DNA of 60,005 bases from Bacteroidaceae bacterium (GCA_011959205.1 BLLV01000105.1:1-60005), one strand, 5' to 3'; positions 25,860 through 36,804 are shown, numbered from the stretch's first letter. The notes: generated by a model from the letters alone, not told the origin. A program made the numbers and translations.

Positions 25860-27842
25860 ATGAAAATAAAAGGTTTAACATCACATCTGCTGGCTCTCTT
25901 TACCGCACTGTTCGCCGTGGGCTGTTCAAACAACGAACTGGCAGAAAATCCGGATACCCCTTTCATTCACGAAGGTGACGGTGTGTACATGTCTGTACAG
26001 GTAGCCATGCCCAATTCCCCAAAAACAGGTGGCAATGGAAGAAGTTTCACAGACGATGACAACTCCAGTAATAATGGAGTGGAAGAAGGCTTGGAGAAAG
26101 AAAATACGGTGAATAACCTGTTGATCGTACTAGCTACTGAAGAAAATGAATACATTGCTTCGGGTACGGTAAGCAGCAACCGCCTGACTCCGGATGCCAA
26201 AAAACAATTCTATTCTGCCAAAACATCCGTATCAAAAACCGAACTGAATACCTTCTATGAAGGTTTGGAAAACAACAATCAACAGAAGCAAGACATACGC
26301 GTGTTCATTTTTTGTAATCCCACAGATGACCTGTTATCTATCAAAGACCATAAAGAAAACTGGACAGCACTGATTCACAAGATAAGAGACAGCAAAAACG
26401 CCTCTGTTTGGAAAGACAATAACTTTTTGATGGCAAACAGAGACGTAGCTACCCGTTCTATTCCCGCCACGCTGGAAGGATGGAGCGCATACGATGAAAA
26501 TACTCCATTCAAACTTTCGGGAGAAAACAACCTGGGAACAACAATCAATAACGGAGGAGCAGAAAGAGGAGCGATCCGGGTAGAACGTTCGGTGGCACGT
26601 TTCGACTTCAAAGACGGAAGTAAAGGCGGCAACAACACATATCCCGTAGTTACCGACAAAGATGATGAGAATAAAGTGCTGGTCAACATGAAGCTGGGAA
26701 AAATGGCACTAGTCAATATGAATAATAGTTTTTATTACCTGCGCAGAGTATCTGATAACGGAATGAATGACAATGCCGAAATTTGCGGCCCCGAAAAACC
26801 TTGGTATGCCGATGCCAACGGAACACCTCTAGGAGAACCGGGAAACTATGTAACAGATGTATATGACACACAAAAAAAAGAGATCATACAAGAAAATTTC
26901 AGCAATTATTTCCATTATCCGCTCTTTAATGAAAAGGGAGTGATAGACAATACCGATGCCTCTGATGATCGATGGGATACTTATCTGATAGATGATGTTA
27001 TTAGTGAGAATCAAGAAAATGACCATCCGGAGTGGGAGGGAACACCTACATACGGACATTACAAAATATGGCGCTATGTAACAGAAAACACCATTCCGGC
27101 TCCTTCTGAGAATCAAGTAAACAGCCAAAGTACCGGTATTGTATTCAAAGGAAAAATGATAGCTACCGGTGAGGCAACAAATAATACGGATGAAAATATC
27201 AAAAACATCGCCACCGCAATAAACAATACTGTAACAACAGGTAGAGGATCGGACACCGATCCCATTATCTATTATTTTGACGGTTACCTTTATTACACAT
27301 GGGAACAAATCAGAAAAGCAGCCGATGATGAATTTGCAAAGACACAAACCATAACCGGCCTGGTAAAAGCCGTATATGGAACAGAGGCAAAAGCAGAAAA
27401 CGGGAAAATAAAAGAAGATGCCAACAGTGCGAATGCCCTATGGAATAAATGGAAACCTAACGGAGTGAACGACAATACTCCTAACGACCAGTATAAAGCC
27501 GCTTTCAAGCAAGCTGCTACCAGTGCTAAAATCACGCTTTACCAGTCTAGTTACGACGAAGAACTGGGAGGCTGGGGATACTACTGTTATTACTACTATT
27601 GGAACCGGCACAATGATAATGGAGTGAATGGTGTCATGGGGCCGATGGAATTCGCTGTGGTGCGCAACAATGTGTACAAACTGGCTGTAACCAAAATCAA
27701 CAGACTGGGCCATCCGCGCATCTCCGAAAACGATCCTGATGATCCCAAACCCGATACACCGGATGAAAAAGGAGATGTATACCTCACAGTATCCGTAGAA
27801 GTATTGCCTTGGGTAGTCCGTATAAACAACATCGAATTTTAA
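25860..27842 (+). CDS. Mfa1-family fimbrial major subunit (fimbrillin-like lipoprotein)
   Basis: 660 residues with a lipoprotein signal ending LFAVGC (Cys-21). Beta-rich, Asn/Asp-rich two-domain fimbrillin sequence follows, with VYMSVQVAMP at the first strand and VRNNVYKLAVTKINRLGHP plus VEVLPWVVRINNIEF at the end, typical of Mfa1-type C-terminal domains. Such subunits travel as lipoproteins, are trimmed at the surface, and polymerise by donor-strand exchange. It is followed 8 bp later by the Mfa2-like gene, the same order as mfa1-mfa2 of Porphyromonas. Confidence 0.88.
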   Translation: MKIKGLTSHLLALFTALFAVGCSNNELAENPDTPFIHEGDGVYMSVQVAMPNSPKTGGNGRSFTDDDNSSNNGVEEGLEKENTVNNLLIVLATEENEYIASGTVSSNRLTPDAKKQFYSAKTSVSKTELNTFYEGLENNNQQKQDIRVFIFCNPTDDLLSIKDHKENWTALIHKIRDSKNASVWKDNNFLMANRDVATRSIPATLEGWSAYDENTPFKLSGENNLGTTINNGGAERGAIRVERSVARFDFKDGSKGGNNTYPVVTDKDDENKVLVNMKLGKMALVNMNNSFYYLRRVSDNGMNDNAEICGPEKPWYADANGTPLGEPGNYVTDVYDTQKKEIIQENFSNYFHYPLFNEKGVIDNTDASDDRWDTYLIDDVISENQENDHPEWEGTPTYGHYKIWRYVTENTIPAPSENQVNSQSTGIVFKGKMIATGEATNNTDENIKNIATAINNTVTTGRGSDTDPIIYYFDGYLYYTWEQIRKAADDEFAKTQTITGLVKAVYGTEAKAENGKIKEDANSANALWNKWKPNGVNDNTPNDQYKAAFKQAATSAKITLYQSSYDEELGGWGYYCYYYYWNRHNDNGVNGVMGPMEFAVVRNNVYKLAVTKINRLGHPRISENDPDDPKPDTPDEKGDVYLTVSVEVLPWVVRINNIEF

Positions 27843-27850
27843 GAACCGAC

Positions 27851-28903
27851 ATGCAATATAAAAAGCGAAATATAATTTCAAGACTTATAGGTGTGGTGCT
27901 CAGCATCGCATCTATAAGTATCACTTCATCTTCGTGCGAACGTATATTTGAAGATCTCGACCCGTGTGCGCATGGGGTGTCGTTACGCTTCATTTACGAT
28001 TACAACATGGAATATGCCAACTCGTTTCCTAAAAAGGTAGACTGCCTGACACTCTACATATACGATGACAAAGGCAACTATATAGATACGAAAACCGTAA
28101 CGGGCACCGCATTACAAGACGAGGATTACCGGATGACACTGGACCTTGAAAAAGGAAATTATCATTTCGTGGCATACGGCGGGCTGGCTTGCGAAAAAAA
28201 CACCTTCTCGGTGGTACGGAAACCTGAAAACGGAAGCAAGGATACGGATCTGCAAGTAAAAATGGACTTGAACCGTGTAACCGCATCTATTCCGGCAGAC
28301 CGGCGACTGCATGATTTGTTCTGGGGTGAACTCACCCTCTCTACCGCCGATCTCTATCAGGAAGGTACGGTGAAGATGATGAAGAACACCAACAATATCC
28401 GCATTGTGTTACAACAAGAAAACGGCGGAAAGGTAGATGTTGATGATTTTGAATTTATGATTACCGACAATAACTCCTTGTTCGACGGGCGCAACGATCT
28501 GATTACGGAGAATATTCCTCCCGTAACCTATACTCCGTGGACCACAGGACAAGCACAAACCGGTGTATCGATTGTGGGTAATCAGGTTGCTCCGGAGGCT
28601 GTTGTCGTGGCATACGCCGAATTAAGTACTTCGCGGCTGATGAAAAAAAACAGTCCCAAGCTGATAATCAGGCGTAAGGCGGATGGGGCAACCATTGTAG
28701 ATTTCCCGCTAATCAACTACCTGACCCTTCTGCGCAGCGATTATTACACACAGCCCCCCTATAACATGAAAGACGATCAGGAATATCTGGACAGGGAAAG
28801 TGATTATGTACTATTCTTTTTCCTACGCCCCGACCAATCGTGGCTCGATACCCGGATTGTGGTAAACGACTGGGTGGTAAGAATTAACAATGCAGAACTT
28901 TAG
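27851..28903 (+). CDS. FimB/Mfa2-family fimbrial anchor lipoprotein
   Basis: 350 residues. The signal ends SITSSSC (Cys) and is followed by ERIFEDLDPCAHGVSLRFIYDYNMEYAN, the characteristic start of FimB/Mfa2 proteins. It then has VDCLTLYIYDDKGNY and a C-terminal IVVNDWVVRINNAEL. In Porphyromonas, Mfa2 anchors the fimbria to the outer membrane and limits its length. Start: the frame runs up to 27809, but ATG 27851 places the signal peptide properly and lies 9 bp after the previous stop. Confidence 0.9.
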   Translation: MQYKKRNIISRLIGVVLSIASISITSSSCERIFEDLDPCAHGVSLRFIYDYNMEYANSFPKKVDCLTLYIYDDKGNYIDTKTVTGTALQDEDYRMTLDLEKGNYHFVAYGGLACEKNTFSVVRKPENGSKDTDLQVKMDLNRVTASIPADRRLHDLFWGELTLSTADLYQEGTVKMMKNTNNIRIVLQQENGGKVDVDDFEFMITDNNSLFDGRNDLITENIPPVTYTPWTTGQAQTGVSIVGNQVAPEAVVVAYAELSTSRLMKKNSPKLIIRRKADGATIVDFPLINYLTLLRSDYYTQPPYNMKDDQEYLDRESDYVLFFFLRPDQSWLDTRIVVNDWVVRINNAEL

Positions 28904-28923
28904 AATATAAATCTTTACGCCTG

Positions 28924-30249
28924 ATGAACAACAGAAAGATTACATCCATGGCAAAATCGTTCTGCCTCGGGCTGCTTGCTATATGGCTGGGTGCCTGTAC
29001 CGACGATTCGTGCGATGAAAAAGACACCGGCACAAGGCGGGTTATTCTCGCCTTGAAAGCACGGATTGCAGATGCCGCAGCATCAAACGAAACGGAGGAA
29101 GAGGAACTGATGCACACCCTTCGTATCGTAATCTTGAGCAAGGCCGGAGGCACTCCCTGGAAAGTGGAGCACAACGAAGTGGAACATTTCCAAACAGGAT
29201 TGCGCGTTTCCAAAGAAAAGGAGTTCGCAGTAGAAGAAAATTCCATCAAACGAATCTATCTCATTGCTAATGAAGAACAAGTAAAAGATAAGGAAGGCAA
29301 TGGAATCCGTTTGGGAGAAGAAAAAATATACCTGCCCGATGAAGAAACGGAAACAGCCCCCATAGACAATCTCTCTTTCTTTCTACGGCAAGAAGAAGGA
29401 GTGGGAAAACTCCCCATGAGTGCCGTCTATGATGATATCAGAATAAACGATACCCCGGTAACAAAAGAATGCCATGTGGTACGGGCGGCAAACAAGATTA
29501 TGTTCAGCTACACGAACCAAACCACTCAGATCCCGACAAAACCGGAACCGGGAACAGGACATATTTTTGCTAAAAAAAGAACAATCAAACTATTGGGATG
29601 GACACTGGAAAACATAGCAGACCAATCCTATCTGATGCCACATGTAAACAAAAACAAAGAACAAAAATACTGGGTAACGACTCCGGAAGAAAACGCTCCA
29701 CGGATTTTGCCGGGAAACTGGATAGATTGGATGGCTGAAGAAGCACCGGCCTCAGAAACCACGGGCCACCCAAACACATGGCTGACAGACTATGAAGTAC
29801 CCGGTAAAACCACGCATGGCACTTATACCTATTGGTATGATACGGAAGAAAATGCTCCCGGCGCACCTCTCATCAAACCGGAAGCGGATGCCCCTGCAGA
29901 ATCAACCTGGCATTCAACAGCCGTTTATCTGCCGGAAAGCCGAAATGAAACAAAATATGATGCGAGCCAAGCAAACGCGGAGTTAAAATGGCAACAATAC
30001 CGCCTTACCGTTATTACAAACGAATTAGATAATGGTTTGGAAGACAAGACAGAAAACTGGAAAGCAGCCAGTTACACCGCCGTATTGCCGCAACTATACT
30101 CACTGTTTCGCAATACACATGTCCAAGTGAACATCACCTTCAAAGGAGCCGGACAATTTGCCATATATGCGGAAATCGTACCATGGAAAAAAACAGGAGA
30201 TTTTAACGGGGAGTTGGTACCCGAAAGCACCACAACAACAAAACCTTAG
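28924..30249 (+). CDS. Fimbrial operon lipoprotein, probable accessory subunit
   Basis: 441 residues. Signal with lipobox LAIWLGAC, then acidic sequence. The C-terminal part (SLFRNTHVQVNITFKGAGQFAIYAEIVPW) is like the last strands of fimbrillins and Mfa-type accessory proteins. It sits 20 bp after the Mfa2-like gene and 12 bp before the next lipoprotein gene. Probably an accessory or tip-part subunit; no exact family is recognised. Confidence 0.75.
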   Translation: MNNRKITSMAKSFCLGLLAIWLGACTDDSCDEKDTGTRRVILALKARIADAAASNETEEEELMHTLRIVILSKAGGTPWKVEHNEVEHFQTGLRVSKEKEFAVEENSIKRIYLIANEEQVKDKEGNGIRLGEEKIYLPDEETETAPIDNLSFFLRQEEGVGKLPMSAVYDDIRINDTPVTKECHVVRAANKIMFSYTNQTTQIPTKPEPGTGHIFAKKRTIKLLGWTLENIADQSYLMPHVNKNKEQKYWVTTPEENAPRILPGNWIDWMAEEAPASETTGHPNTWLTDYEVPGKTTHGTYTYWYDTEENAPGAPLIKPEADAPAESTWHSTAVYLPESRNETKYDASQANAELKWQQYRLTVITNELDNGLEDKTENWKAASYTAVLPQLYSLFRNTHVQVNITFKGAGQFAIYAEIVPWKKTGDFNGELVPESTTTTKP

Positions 30250-30261
30250 AAAAGAGGAAGT

Positions 30262-31401
30262 ATGAATCATAAAATAAACTACTTATTAATTATCATCCTG
30301 CCACTGCTATGGAGCAGTTGTTCCCGGCAGACGGAAGAAATCCTTCCGCCCACCGGTCCTGTTTACGGATGGGAAGAAGGTGCGGTGGGATTCGGAACCG
30401 TGAGCCGAAGCGGAGGAATGTATGCGGAAGAGGATTTTCTGCATAATACATTTATTCATAACGAAAGTTACTTGCGAATCTATAACTACACAGGAAGCAC
30501 ATTGGATTTTACAGACACTGGCCTGTATAAATGGTATGTGTACGATGAAAACCTAAGTAACCTGACAGGCAACCAATATAATTTCCGCCCATTGGAAGGA
30601 AGAGGTTTTTTATGGGAAGAGATAAAAACAGGAGGAAGCGGATATATATTCGACGCCGTGGTATTTCCCCGTTTCCATACATATAGAAATGAAATATATC
30701 CTGACCAACAGGAATTTGACCACTTTCTTGCTTCCGATATCTTGATGGCACACCACATACAAGACAGAGAAAATTTCGGAAAAAGAGTAGCTTTCAAATT
30801 CCATCATGTACTGACCATGCTGCAAGTGGAAATCTATGTGCCCAAGTATGACCCGAAAACCAATACAGGATTTGAAAAGAAGGCACTGGCCAATGTTGTC
30901 TTGCCTGAACTATATACTAAATTCACATTCAATGCCAGTGCAGCCCTCACATCGGATGAAGCACCGACAGTCACTACACACACTGCCGGCAATCATCCCG
31001 GCGATTGTCCCCAAACAGACATCCGGATGTACCCGCGATACAATGTGGAGGACTTTTCCGATGTAAAAGAAGGAAAAGACAAAGAAGGGGAAGAGGGGCG
31101 CGATTGTTATATCTATCCCTTGACAGCCATCCTGCCCCTGCAAATCATTGATTCGGACAAAACCTTACTGCGTGTAACCCTGAAAACCAAAGAAGGAGTG
31201 AACAAGACATACAGATACATCCCCGGAAAACTGAGCACACCTATCAGTTTTCAGGCAGGTCATATCACTTATTTGAAGCTGACTCTCAGCAAAGAAGAAA
31301 ACAAAGCCTTTTTAATAAAGGCCGAAGTCAAGCCTTGGGGCAAAGCATCGGCCGATATGAGTTTGGAAAAAGAAGAGAACAATCAGTCAACCGGAAAATG
31401 A
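30262..31401 (+). CDS. Fimbrillin-family lipoprotein
   Basis: 379 residues. Lipobox LLWSSC, a purine-rich ribosome site (AGAGGAAG) before ATG 30262. A fimbrillin-like pattern runs through it: FKFHHVLTMLQVEIYVP mid-chain, and FQAGHITYLKLTLS followed by EVKPWGKAS at the C-terminus. The Trp-Gly end corresponds to the last fimbrillin strand. Its stop overlaps the next start (ATGA at 31398-31401). Confidence 0.82.
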   Translation: MNHKINYLLIIILPLLWSSCSRQTEEILPPTGPVYGWEEGAVGFGTVSRSGGMYAEEDFLHNTFIHNESYLRIYNYTGSTLDFTDTGLYKWYVYDENLSNLTGNQYNFRPLEGRGFLWEEIKTGGSGYIFDAVVFPRFHTYRNEIYPDQQEFDHFLASDILMAHHIQDRENFGKRVAFKFHHVLTMLQVEIYVPKYDPKTNTGFEKKALANVVLPELYTKFTFNASAALTSDEAPTVTTHTAGNHPGDCPQTDIRMYPRYNVEDFSDVKEGKDKEGEEGRDCYIYPLTAILPLQIIDSDKTLLRVTLKTKEGVNKTYRYIPGKLSTPISFQAGHITYLKLTLSKEENKAFLIKAEVKPWGKASADMSLEKEENNQSTGK

Positions 31402-32792
31402 GATATAACACTTACATATTGCACTATTTTATAGCCGCCACTCTTTTGCTTGCCGTAGCGGCATGTACCGACGGCATAGGGGAACAAGCAGCGGAAGCCG
31501 AAGGCGACTTCCGCATCAAGGCTACAGTATGCAACCGCATCACAACACGTGGCATACCCGACGGAAAAATAACCCAAGGCAACACCTATCGTTTTTCTTA
31601 TCCTCAAAAAACCGGCATCTATGCCACCGTACCTTGTACATTTACCGATGGAACCGGTCTTGCCACCGCCGATGACGGTCATTTCCTGACTTGGGCAGAC
31701 ATTACGGATTACCAAAGCAAATACACATTCTATCTGGACAACATACCCTCTTCCGGCCAGGCCGCGACAGGCGGAGTGATATTCACAGAAAAGGAAAGCA
31801 CCATCACCTATGCGGCAGGTATAGACAATGAAGAGGCGACAAACGATATACTTTGGGGAAGCCATACGCTTGACTCCCGCGAATCAGTCGGTCTGGATTT
31901 CAAATTATACCACCGCATGGCACGTCTCTCGGTCTGTGTTTTTTCCGATAATGAGCAAGAACTGAAAAATGCCACCGTAGAGTTAGACCAAGTTGTATTA
32001 CACCCCCAAAGTTTCAACCGGCTGACCGGAGAAGTGAGTATAGACAAAGATGCCCCCCAATATGCCCCCATCATGCTACGCGACAACACGGAGGAATGGA
32101 CAGGAACCGCCACACAAGAACCGGCGGATCCGGACAAACCGGATGAAACAATCACCCGATATAAATACGAGACACCTGCTTTCATCCTTCCGCCGCAATC
32201 GTTGCGGGAAGGAGAAGACAGACCCCGCATACGAATCACCATACCCGAAAGCGCAGGCGAGCAATATGCCGGAACCTATTCGGCCGTGTTGCCCACAGCC
32301 ATGCGCGTTACCACCGATGATGGTATTACCTCCATGCAAACCTTGCGGTTTACCACCGGACAACACCTCACCCTCAATGTGACACTGCTGCACGACAATG
32401 AGAAGCCGCCGTTGGAATTCCGCCCGGCAGTAGTCGAGCCTTGGAAGTATATAGACCGATTTGTGGCCAGTGCCGATGAAGAAGGTATATACAAGCTGGC
32501 AGACTTGCAAAAACTGATCACGCTGTACAATAAGCTGAAAAGCGGAAACAAAGAAAAAGACTGGAAACGGGAAGTGGACAGGTATGGAAAACCGGAGCAA
32601 AATGGAACATGGACTTTCAATCTGTTCAACAACTTGACTTTCACTATAGAGGAGAGTACTGAATTGTTCCAAGATAGCGAGTTCACATTTAATATGTTCG
32701 GACACTCCGTCACAATAGGTGACGAAACATTTGAGGATAAAAATAAAGAAGAGCTAATACAAAAATTAACCAAACAACCAACCACTAATTAA
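31398..32792 (+). CDS. Fimbrillin-family lipoprotein
   Basis: 464 residues. Lipobox LLAVAAC. The fimbrillin-like core holds TQGNTYRFSYPQ, LDFKLYHRMARLSVCVF and FTTGQHLTLNVTLLH, then VVEPWKYIDRF. A C-terminal extension of about 90 residues begins EEGIYKLADLQKLITLYNKL. This segment (start of a carbohydrate-binding-like or beta-helix module) also appears in the next genes. The frame extends up to 31335 but ATG 31398 is coupled to the previous stop and gives a proper signal peptide. Confidence 0.82.
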   Translation: MRYNTYILHYFIAATLLLAVAACTDGIGEQAAEAEGDFRIKATVCNRITTRGIPDGKITQGNTYRFSYPQKTGIYATVPCTFTDGTGLATADDGHFLTWADITDYQSKYTFYLDNIPSSGQAATGGVIFTEKESTITYAAGIDNEEATNDILWGSHTLDSRESVGLDFKLYHRMARLSVCVFSDNEQELKNATVELDQVVLHPQSFNRLTGEVSIDKDAPQYAPIMLRDNTEEWTGTATQEPADPDKPDETITRYKYETPAFILPPQSLREGEDRPRIRITIPESAGEQYAGTYSAVLPTAMRVTTDDGITSMQTLRFTTGQHLTLNVTLLHDNEKPPLEFRPAVVEPWKYIDRFVASADEEGIYKLADLQKLITLYNKLKSGNKEKDWKREVDRYGKPEQNGTWTFNLFNNLTFTIEESTELFQDSEFTFNMFGHSVTIGDETFEDKNKEELIQKLTKQPTTN

Positions 32793-32804
32793 TCCTATAA
32801 TACA

Positions 32805-34496
32805 ATGAAAAATTTTTGGACCTATATATGGATTATCGGAAGTGTGTTTACCGTAGCTTCCTGTTCAGACAACAAGGAAATCCTCTCTTCCGGAACACCG
32901 CAAAAGGGATTAAGGATCACTACTTCCCTACATAACCTCAGCTCAAGATCCGCAGGAGGTGAAATTATGTCCAATGATAACGGAGGTTTTACAGAAGGCG
33001 ATCAGATAGGACTATTTTCGGAAGGAGGAAATCCGGAAGAAAACAGTGACGGCAAACTGACTAATATTCCCCTAACATTCGAATCCGCTTCCGGAGAAGC
33101 AGATGAGGATGGTAACGAAAAATACTATACATTTACCAATGATGAAATAGAAGTAAATACCGGTTCGGTAGGAGATACGTATGTATATTATCCCTATCTT
33201 GAAAAAATCCATACGGAAGATGGAGTATCCATTGTAGACAACAACGGACGGGCATTCGATTTTCTTACCGCCTCCGGTGAGTATGGCAAAGGATATGCTT
33301 TCAGACATGCTTTCTGCCGGTTAAAGATAACATGCGGTGAAGGATTCGATAACGTCACTTCAGATCAGAAAATCATAGTCTATTTGAACCGGGGAGCCGA
33401 TAAAATAAGAATAATCGACAATACGGATCCGGAGAACAAGAACAGTTTCAAAACATACGAACTATTTGGAGAAAAAAAAGACTTTGAAACCTGGAGCGAG
33501 AAAGATTGGGAAGGAAAAGAAACCTGGAATGTCATACTTCCCTGCCTTGATTTTTGGAAAAATACGACTAAAGTAGATTATATTACCATTTATGATAATG
33601 AGGGAATAGAACATAAACTGCACTTGCCGCACGATGTATTCGAAATAATGAATGATCAAGGCGAATTTGAGCATGAACCTGATGGATACCTCAAAAAAAA
33701 TCAAGTCTTTCACATTACCATCCAAAAGGAAAATCTGGTTCCCACCATACGGAGAGGAGAAATCACGCCTTGGGATGAAGATACCCCTATCACAATCGAA
33801 AGAGGATATGGGATATATGAAAACCAAGACTTTCTTAATTGTATAACCCTATATAATGCCTTTATTGAGAAATATAACACAATCGAGAGCAGACCTTCGA
33901 AAGAGGAGATTGAAAGAGAAGACCATGCTTTTCATTCTTTATTAATCTATGGAACATATATGAATAAAAGATGGAATTTCTACCTCGGATGCAATCTGGA
34001 TTTATCGGATTTATCAAAACAGTCATTGTCCGCTTGCATAACGCATCTATGCGACACCCTTAGCGGAGGCAATCATATACTCGGCAATCTTTCTCTGGAA
34101 AGTGATGCAGAGAATGCCGGCACCGCAGTTGTCGGCATACTCAGCGGGGAAGGATATATACAAGACTTAGCCCTTTCCTCCGTACGCATCAACAATAACG
34201 CTCCCAGTGGAGGGCTTAGCGGAACGTTAGTAGCGGATATGCAAGGAGGGGCGGTAGCCAATTGTACCGTAACCGGTATTTCCATGCGCTGCAAGAGTTC
34301 GGTCCTTACCGGAGCTTTTGCCGGAAGAATGACGGAAGGAACTGTGGAATACTGCACTTTCCAAGGAGCCATGATAGGCGGACAAACCCTTACCGGAACG
34401 TATGAAAAGATTCTGGGAAAGGGCCCTGACGATGACAGCAAAGTGACAATAACCCATGTAAATGCCACCAATGTGATTTTTACCACGAACAACTAA
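32805..34496 (+). CDS. Fimbrillin-family lipoprotein with a GLUG-like C-terminal repeat domain
   Basis: 563 residues. Lipobox FTVASC; the fimbrillin part (~30-330) has YAFRHAFCRLKITCGEGF and ends EITPWDEDTPI. From ~340 a second domain starts with GIYENQDFLNCITLYNAF and has GGNHILGNLSLES, SVRINNNAPSGGLSGTLV and SSVLTGAFAGRM, the Gly-rich pattern of GLUG-type beta repeats found in adhesins. Probably an adhesive tip or side subunit. Confidence 0.82.
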   Translation: MKNFWTYIWIIGSVFTVASCSDNKEILSSGTPQKGLRITTSLHNLSSRSAGGEIMSNDNGGFTEGDQIGLFSEGGNPEENSDGKLTNIPLTFESASGEADEDGNEKYYTFTNDEIEVNTGSVGDTYVYYPYLEKIHTEDGVSIVDNNGRAFDFLTASGEYGKGYAFRHAFCRLKITCGEGFDNVTSDQKIIVYLNRGADKIRIIDNTDPENKNSFKTYELFGEKKDFETWSEKDWEGKETWNVILPCLDFWKNTTKVDYITIYDNEGIEHKLHLPHDVFEIMNDQGEFEHEPDGYLKKNQVFHITIQKENLVPTIRRGEITPWDEDTPITIERGYGIYENQDFLNCITLYNAFIEKYNTIESRPSKEEIEREDHAFHSLLIYGTYMNKRWNFYLGCNLDLSDLSKQSLSACITHLCDTLSGGNHILGNLSLESDAENAGTAVVGILSGEGYIQDLALSSVRINNNAPSGGLSGTLVADMQGGAVANCTVTGISMRCKSSVLTGAFAGRMTEGTVEYCTFQGAMIGGQTLTGTYEKILGKGPDDDSKVTITHVNATNVIFTTNN

Positions 34497-34510
34497 CCTT
34501 TCATTCCCCA

Positions 34511-36763
34511 ATGAGTATGATAAAGAAATACATATACCGGATGATATGGGTACTCTGCACCTTGTGTGCATTGCCCGGATGCCATGACGACCTGAAAGAC
34601 CCTGTTGTTTCCCACCCCAAAGGCATGGTGGCGAGTTTCACGGCACAATATGCCGCAAACAATCCTGTCTCACGAGCAACAGGTGGAAAAACAGCATTCG
34701 AAAACGATGATGTGATACACATCGGTGCAAAATTCTATGAAGAGCAACCCGGTGAAGCAAAAAACGCGACACTAATGGAAACACAATATTGCGCTTACAA
34801 ATACCAAAATGGCGACTGGATACCTCTAATGAAAAATAATGAAATCACATGGCCTTACGAATGCGATTATGGCCTGTTCACCGCTTACTATATCAAACAT
34901 GCCGACGGTGCCGTGAGTGGGGAAGAGGGCGAAAGTGCCATTTGGTCACTGAGTGAATTTGCCGATAAAGAAAAGCCGGACGGCATATCGGATGACACCG
35001 GCCCTATGAAAGCCGAAAGTCAGAAATTGCCTTTCGGACATACGGTACATCTCACTTTCAGCCACCTGTGCGCACGTTTGTCCGTTACCAAACTGGAGGC
35101 AAGCACTACCAGCGAATACTGGTTTACCCACCCTGCTCACTCGGATTTCCACAATGCTTATCAGTTGGTGAGAGACCAGGAAGAGGGAATAAAGCTGCAA
35201 TGGGTATCCCAATCATCCGGAAGCGACAATCCCTACATTGCCCGTTCATTAGACTCCAATGCCAAACAGGAATATGGCAATACAGTAACTGTCTATCTGG
35301 AGCCGGGCGACTATTCGGGAGCCAAACTGAATTACAAATACAATCGCAGCTACATCACACTCAGTTCCGGTTCACTGGACAAGCTGAAGGCAAACCATTC
35401 GTATGTGCTCGATATCACGCAAGATAAAGGAATTGTATTCGAAAACCCCGATGAAGGCGGTTGGACTGATCCGGATAATAAGAACAATGCATGGAAACTT
35501 CAAAACATTCCTGCTTTTCTTATGGCTGCAAGCAAGGGTGAAGCATACGAAGAAGAGAAAAAACAAATTCTGGAACGTACCAATATGGGAGTTATCCTGC
35601 TTACCGATCTAGACTTTGATAAGCAAGATCCGTTAAGCACTACACAATTTCCGGATTCATACTTATCCCAACTTCCAGATTTGCTTTCTTCTGTTACCTT
35701 TGATGGTAATTACCATTATATCCATCATTCTGTCCGCCCCATTTTCAATGAAATTCAGGGACGACTGTACAATCTGGGAATCAGCAATATGGAAAGAACC
35801 GGTGAGGTTCATCCAGGAACCGACCAGTACGGAGGTTTGTCACGAATAGTAAGCCAAACCGGAATCATAAGCAATGTACGTATCAGCCATCTGACATTAA
35901 CCCTCAGTTTACCATATACTGACAAGGTTGATGTATACAATATCGGTTGTGTAACAGGAAGAAATGATGGAAAAATATCAGATGTAGCACTAAGAGGAAC
36001 TATTCAGCTATCCATACAAGATAGTGATGAATCACAAGGAACCAAGAGTGAAATTTATATAGGAGGAATCATCGGGCAAAATGCAGGAACATTATCCGGG
36101 TGCACCACATTTAAGGAAGCTGATGATAACACCCCCACCCATATCACTGTAAAAAATAAATGTAAAAACCAATTACCTGTATCCACCGGAGGAATTGTGG
36201 GCTTTTCCTTTAACAATGTAGAAGATGTGACGCTACGTGTGACAGTGGATGCAAGTCAGTCGACAGGCAACCAAAATTATACAGGAGGCATGGCAGGACG
36301 CGTGAGACGTTCGGATGGTGTAACAGAGAAAAACCATTTCAAAAACATTTCCATACAAGGCAGTGTGAAAGGAGGGAAAGGCACAGAAAAATCTTTTACC
36401 GGAGGAATAGCCGGACGTCTGTACAATTTCTTAATAGAAAACTGCAATGCGTTATGCGATGTAGAAAGCTGGAATGAAACAATCGATACCGGTGCCCGTT
36501 ATGCCACCGGAGGTGCATTCGGATGTATTGTCACCACTACGAATGAACCAACGTTGATTTTCAACTCTTCCTGGTGGGGAGACAAACTCACAGGAGCATC
36601 CACAATATCAGGCAATTGCTACCTGGGTACATTTGCCGGTATCATTCCTACACATAAAACAGATGGAGAATATCAAAACAATGGAAATATAACAAAAAAC
36701 ATTGACGATGTACCATTCTCCGGTGGAAATCTGGATGACGAAAATACCAGCAAGGGAAGATAA
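34511..36763 (+). CDS. Large fimbrillin-family adhesin-like lipoprotein with GLUG-like repeats
   Basis: 750 residues, the largest accessory subunit. Lipobox LCALPGC. The N-terminal fimbrillin domain has FGHTVHLTFSHLCARLSVTKL and LKANHSYVLDITQDKG. From about residue 330 the adhesin part begins; repeats such as YIGGIIGQNAGTLSGC, VSTGGIVGFSFNNVEDV, YTGGMAGRVRRSDG and FTGGIAGRLYNF follow at intervals of 40-50 residues. These look like GLUG motifs of bacterial surface adhesins. ATG 34511 or 34517 could be the start. Confidence 0.83.
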   Translation: MSMIKKYIYRMIWVLCTLCALPGCHDDLKDPVVSHPKGMVASFTAQYAANNPVSRATGGKTAFENDDVIHIGAKFYEEQPGEAKNATLMETQYCAYKYQNGDWIPLMKNNEITWPYECDYGLFTAYYIKHADGAVSGEEGESAIWSLSEFADKEKPDGISDDTGPMKAESQKLPFGHTVHLTFSHLCARLSVTKLEASTTSEYWFTHPAHSDFHNAYQLVRDQEEGIKLQWVSQSSGSDNPYIARSLDSNAKQEYGNTVTVYLEPGDYSGAKLNYKYNRSYITLSSGSLDKLKANHSYVLDITQDKGIVFENPDEGGWTDPDNKNNAWKLQNIPAFLMAASKGEAYEEEKKQILERTNMGVILLTDLDFDKQDPLSTTQFPDSYLSQLPDLLSSVTFDGNYHYIHHSVRPIFNEIQGRLYNLGISNMERTGEVHPGTDQYGGLSRIVSQTGIISNVRISHLTLTLSLPYTDKVDVYNIGCVTGRNDGKISDVALRGTIQLSIQDSDESQGTKSEIYIGGIIGQNAGTLSGCTTFKEADDNTPTHITVKNKCKNQLPVSTGGIVGFSFNNVEDVTLRVTVDASQSTGNQNYTGGMAGRVRRSDGVTEKNHFKNISIQGSVKGGKGTEKSFTGGIAGRLYNFLIENCNALCDVESWNETIDTGARYATGGAFGCIVTTTNEPTLIFNSSWWGDKLTGASTISGNCYLGTFAGIIPTHKTDGEYQNNGNITKNIDDVPFSGGNLDDENTSKGR

Positions 36764-36804
36764 CAGAAATTTCCTGAAGTAAAACAAGATAAAGCATTCT
36801 CTAT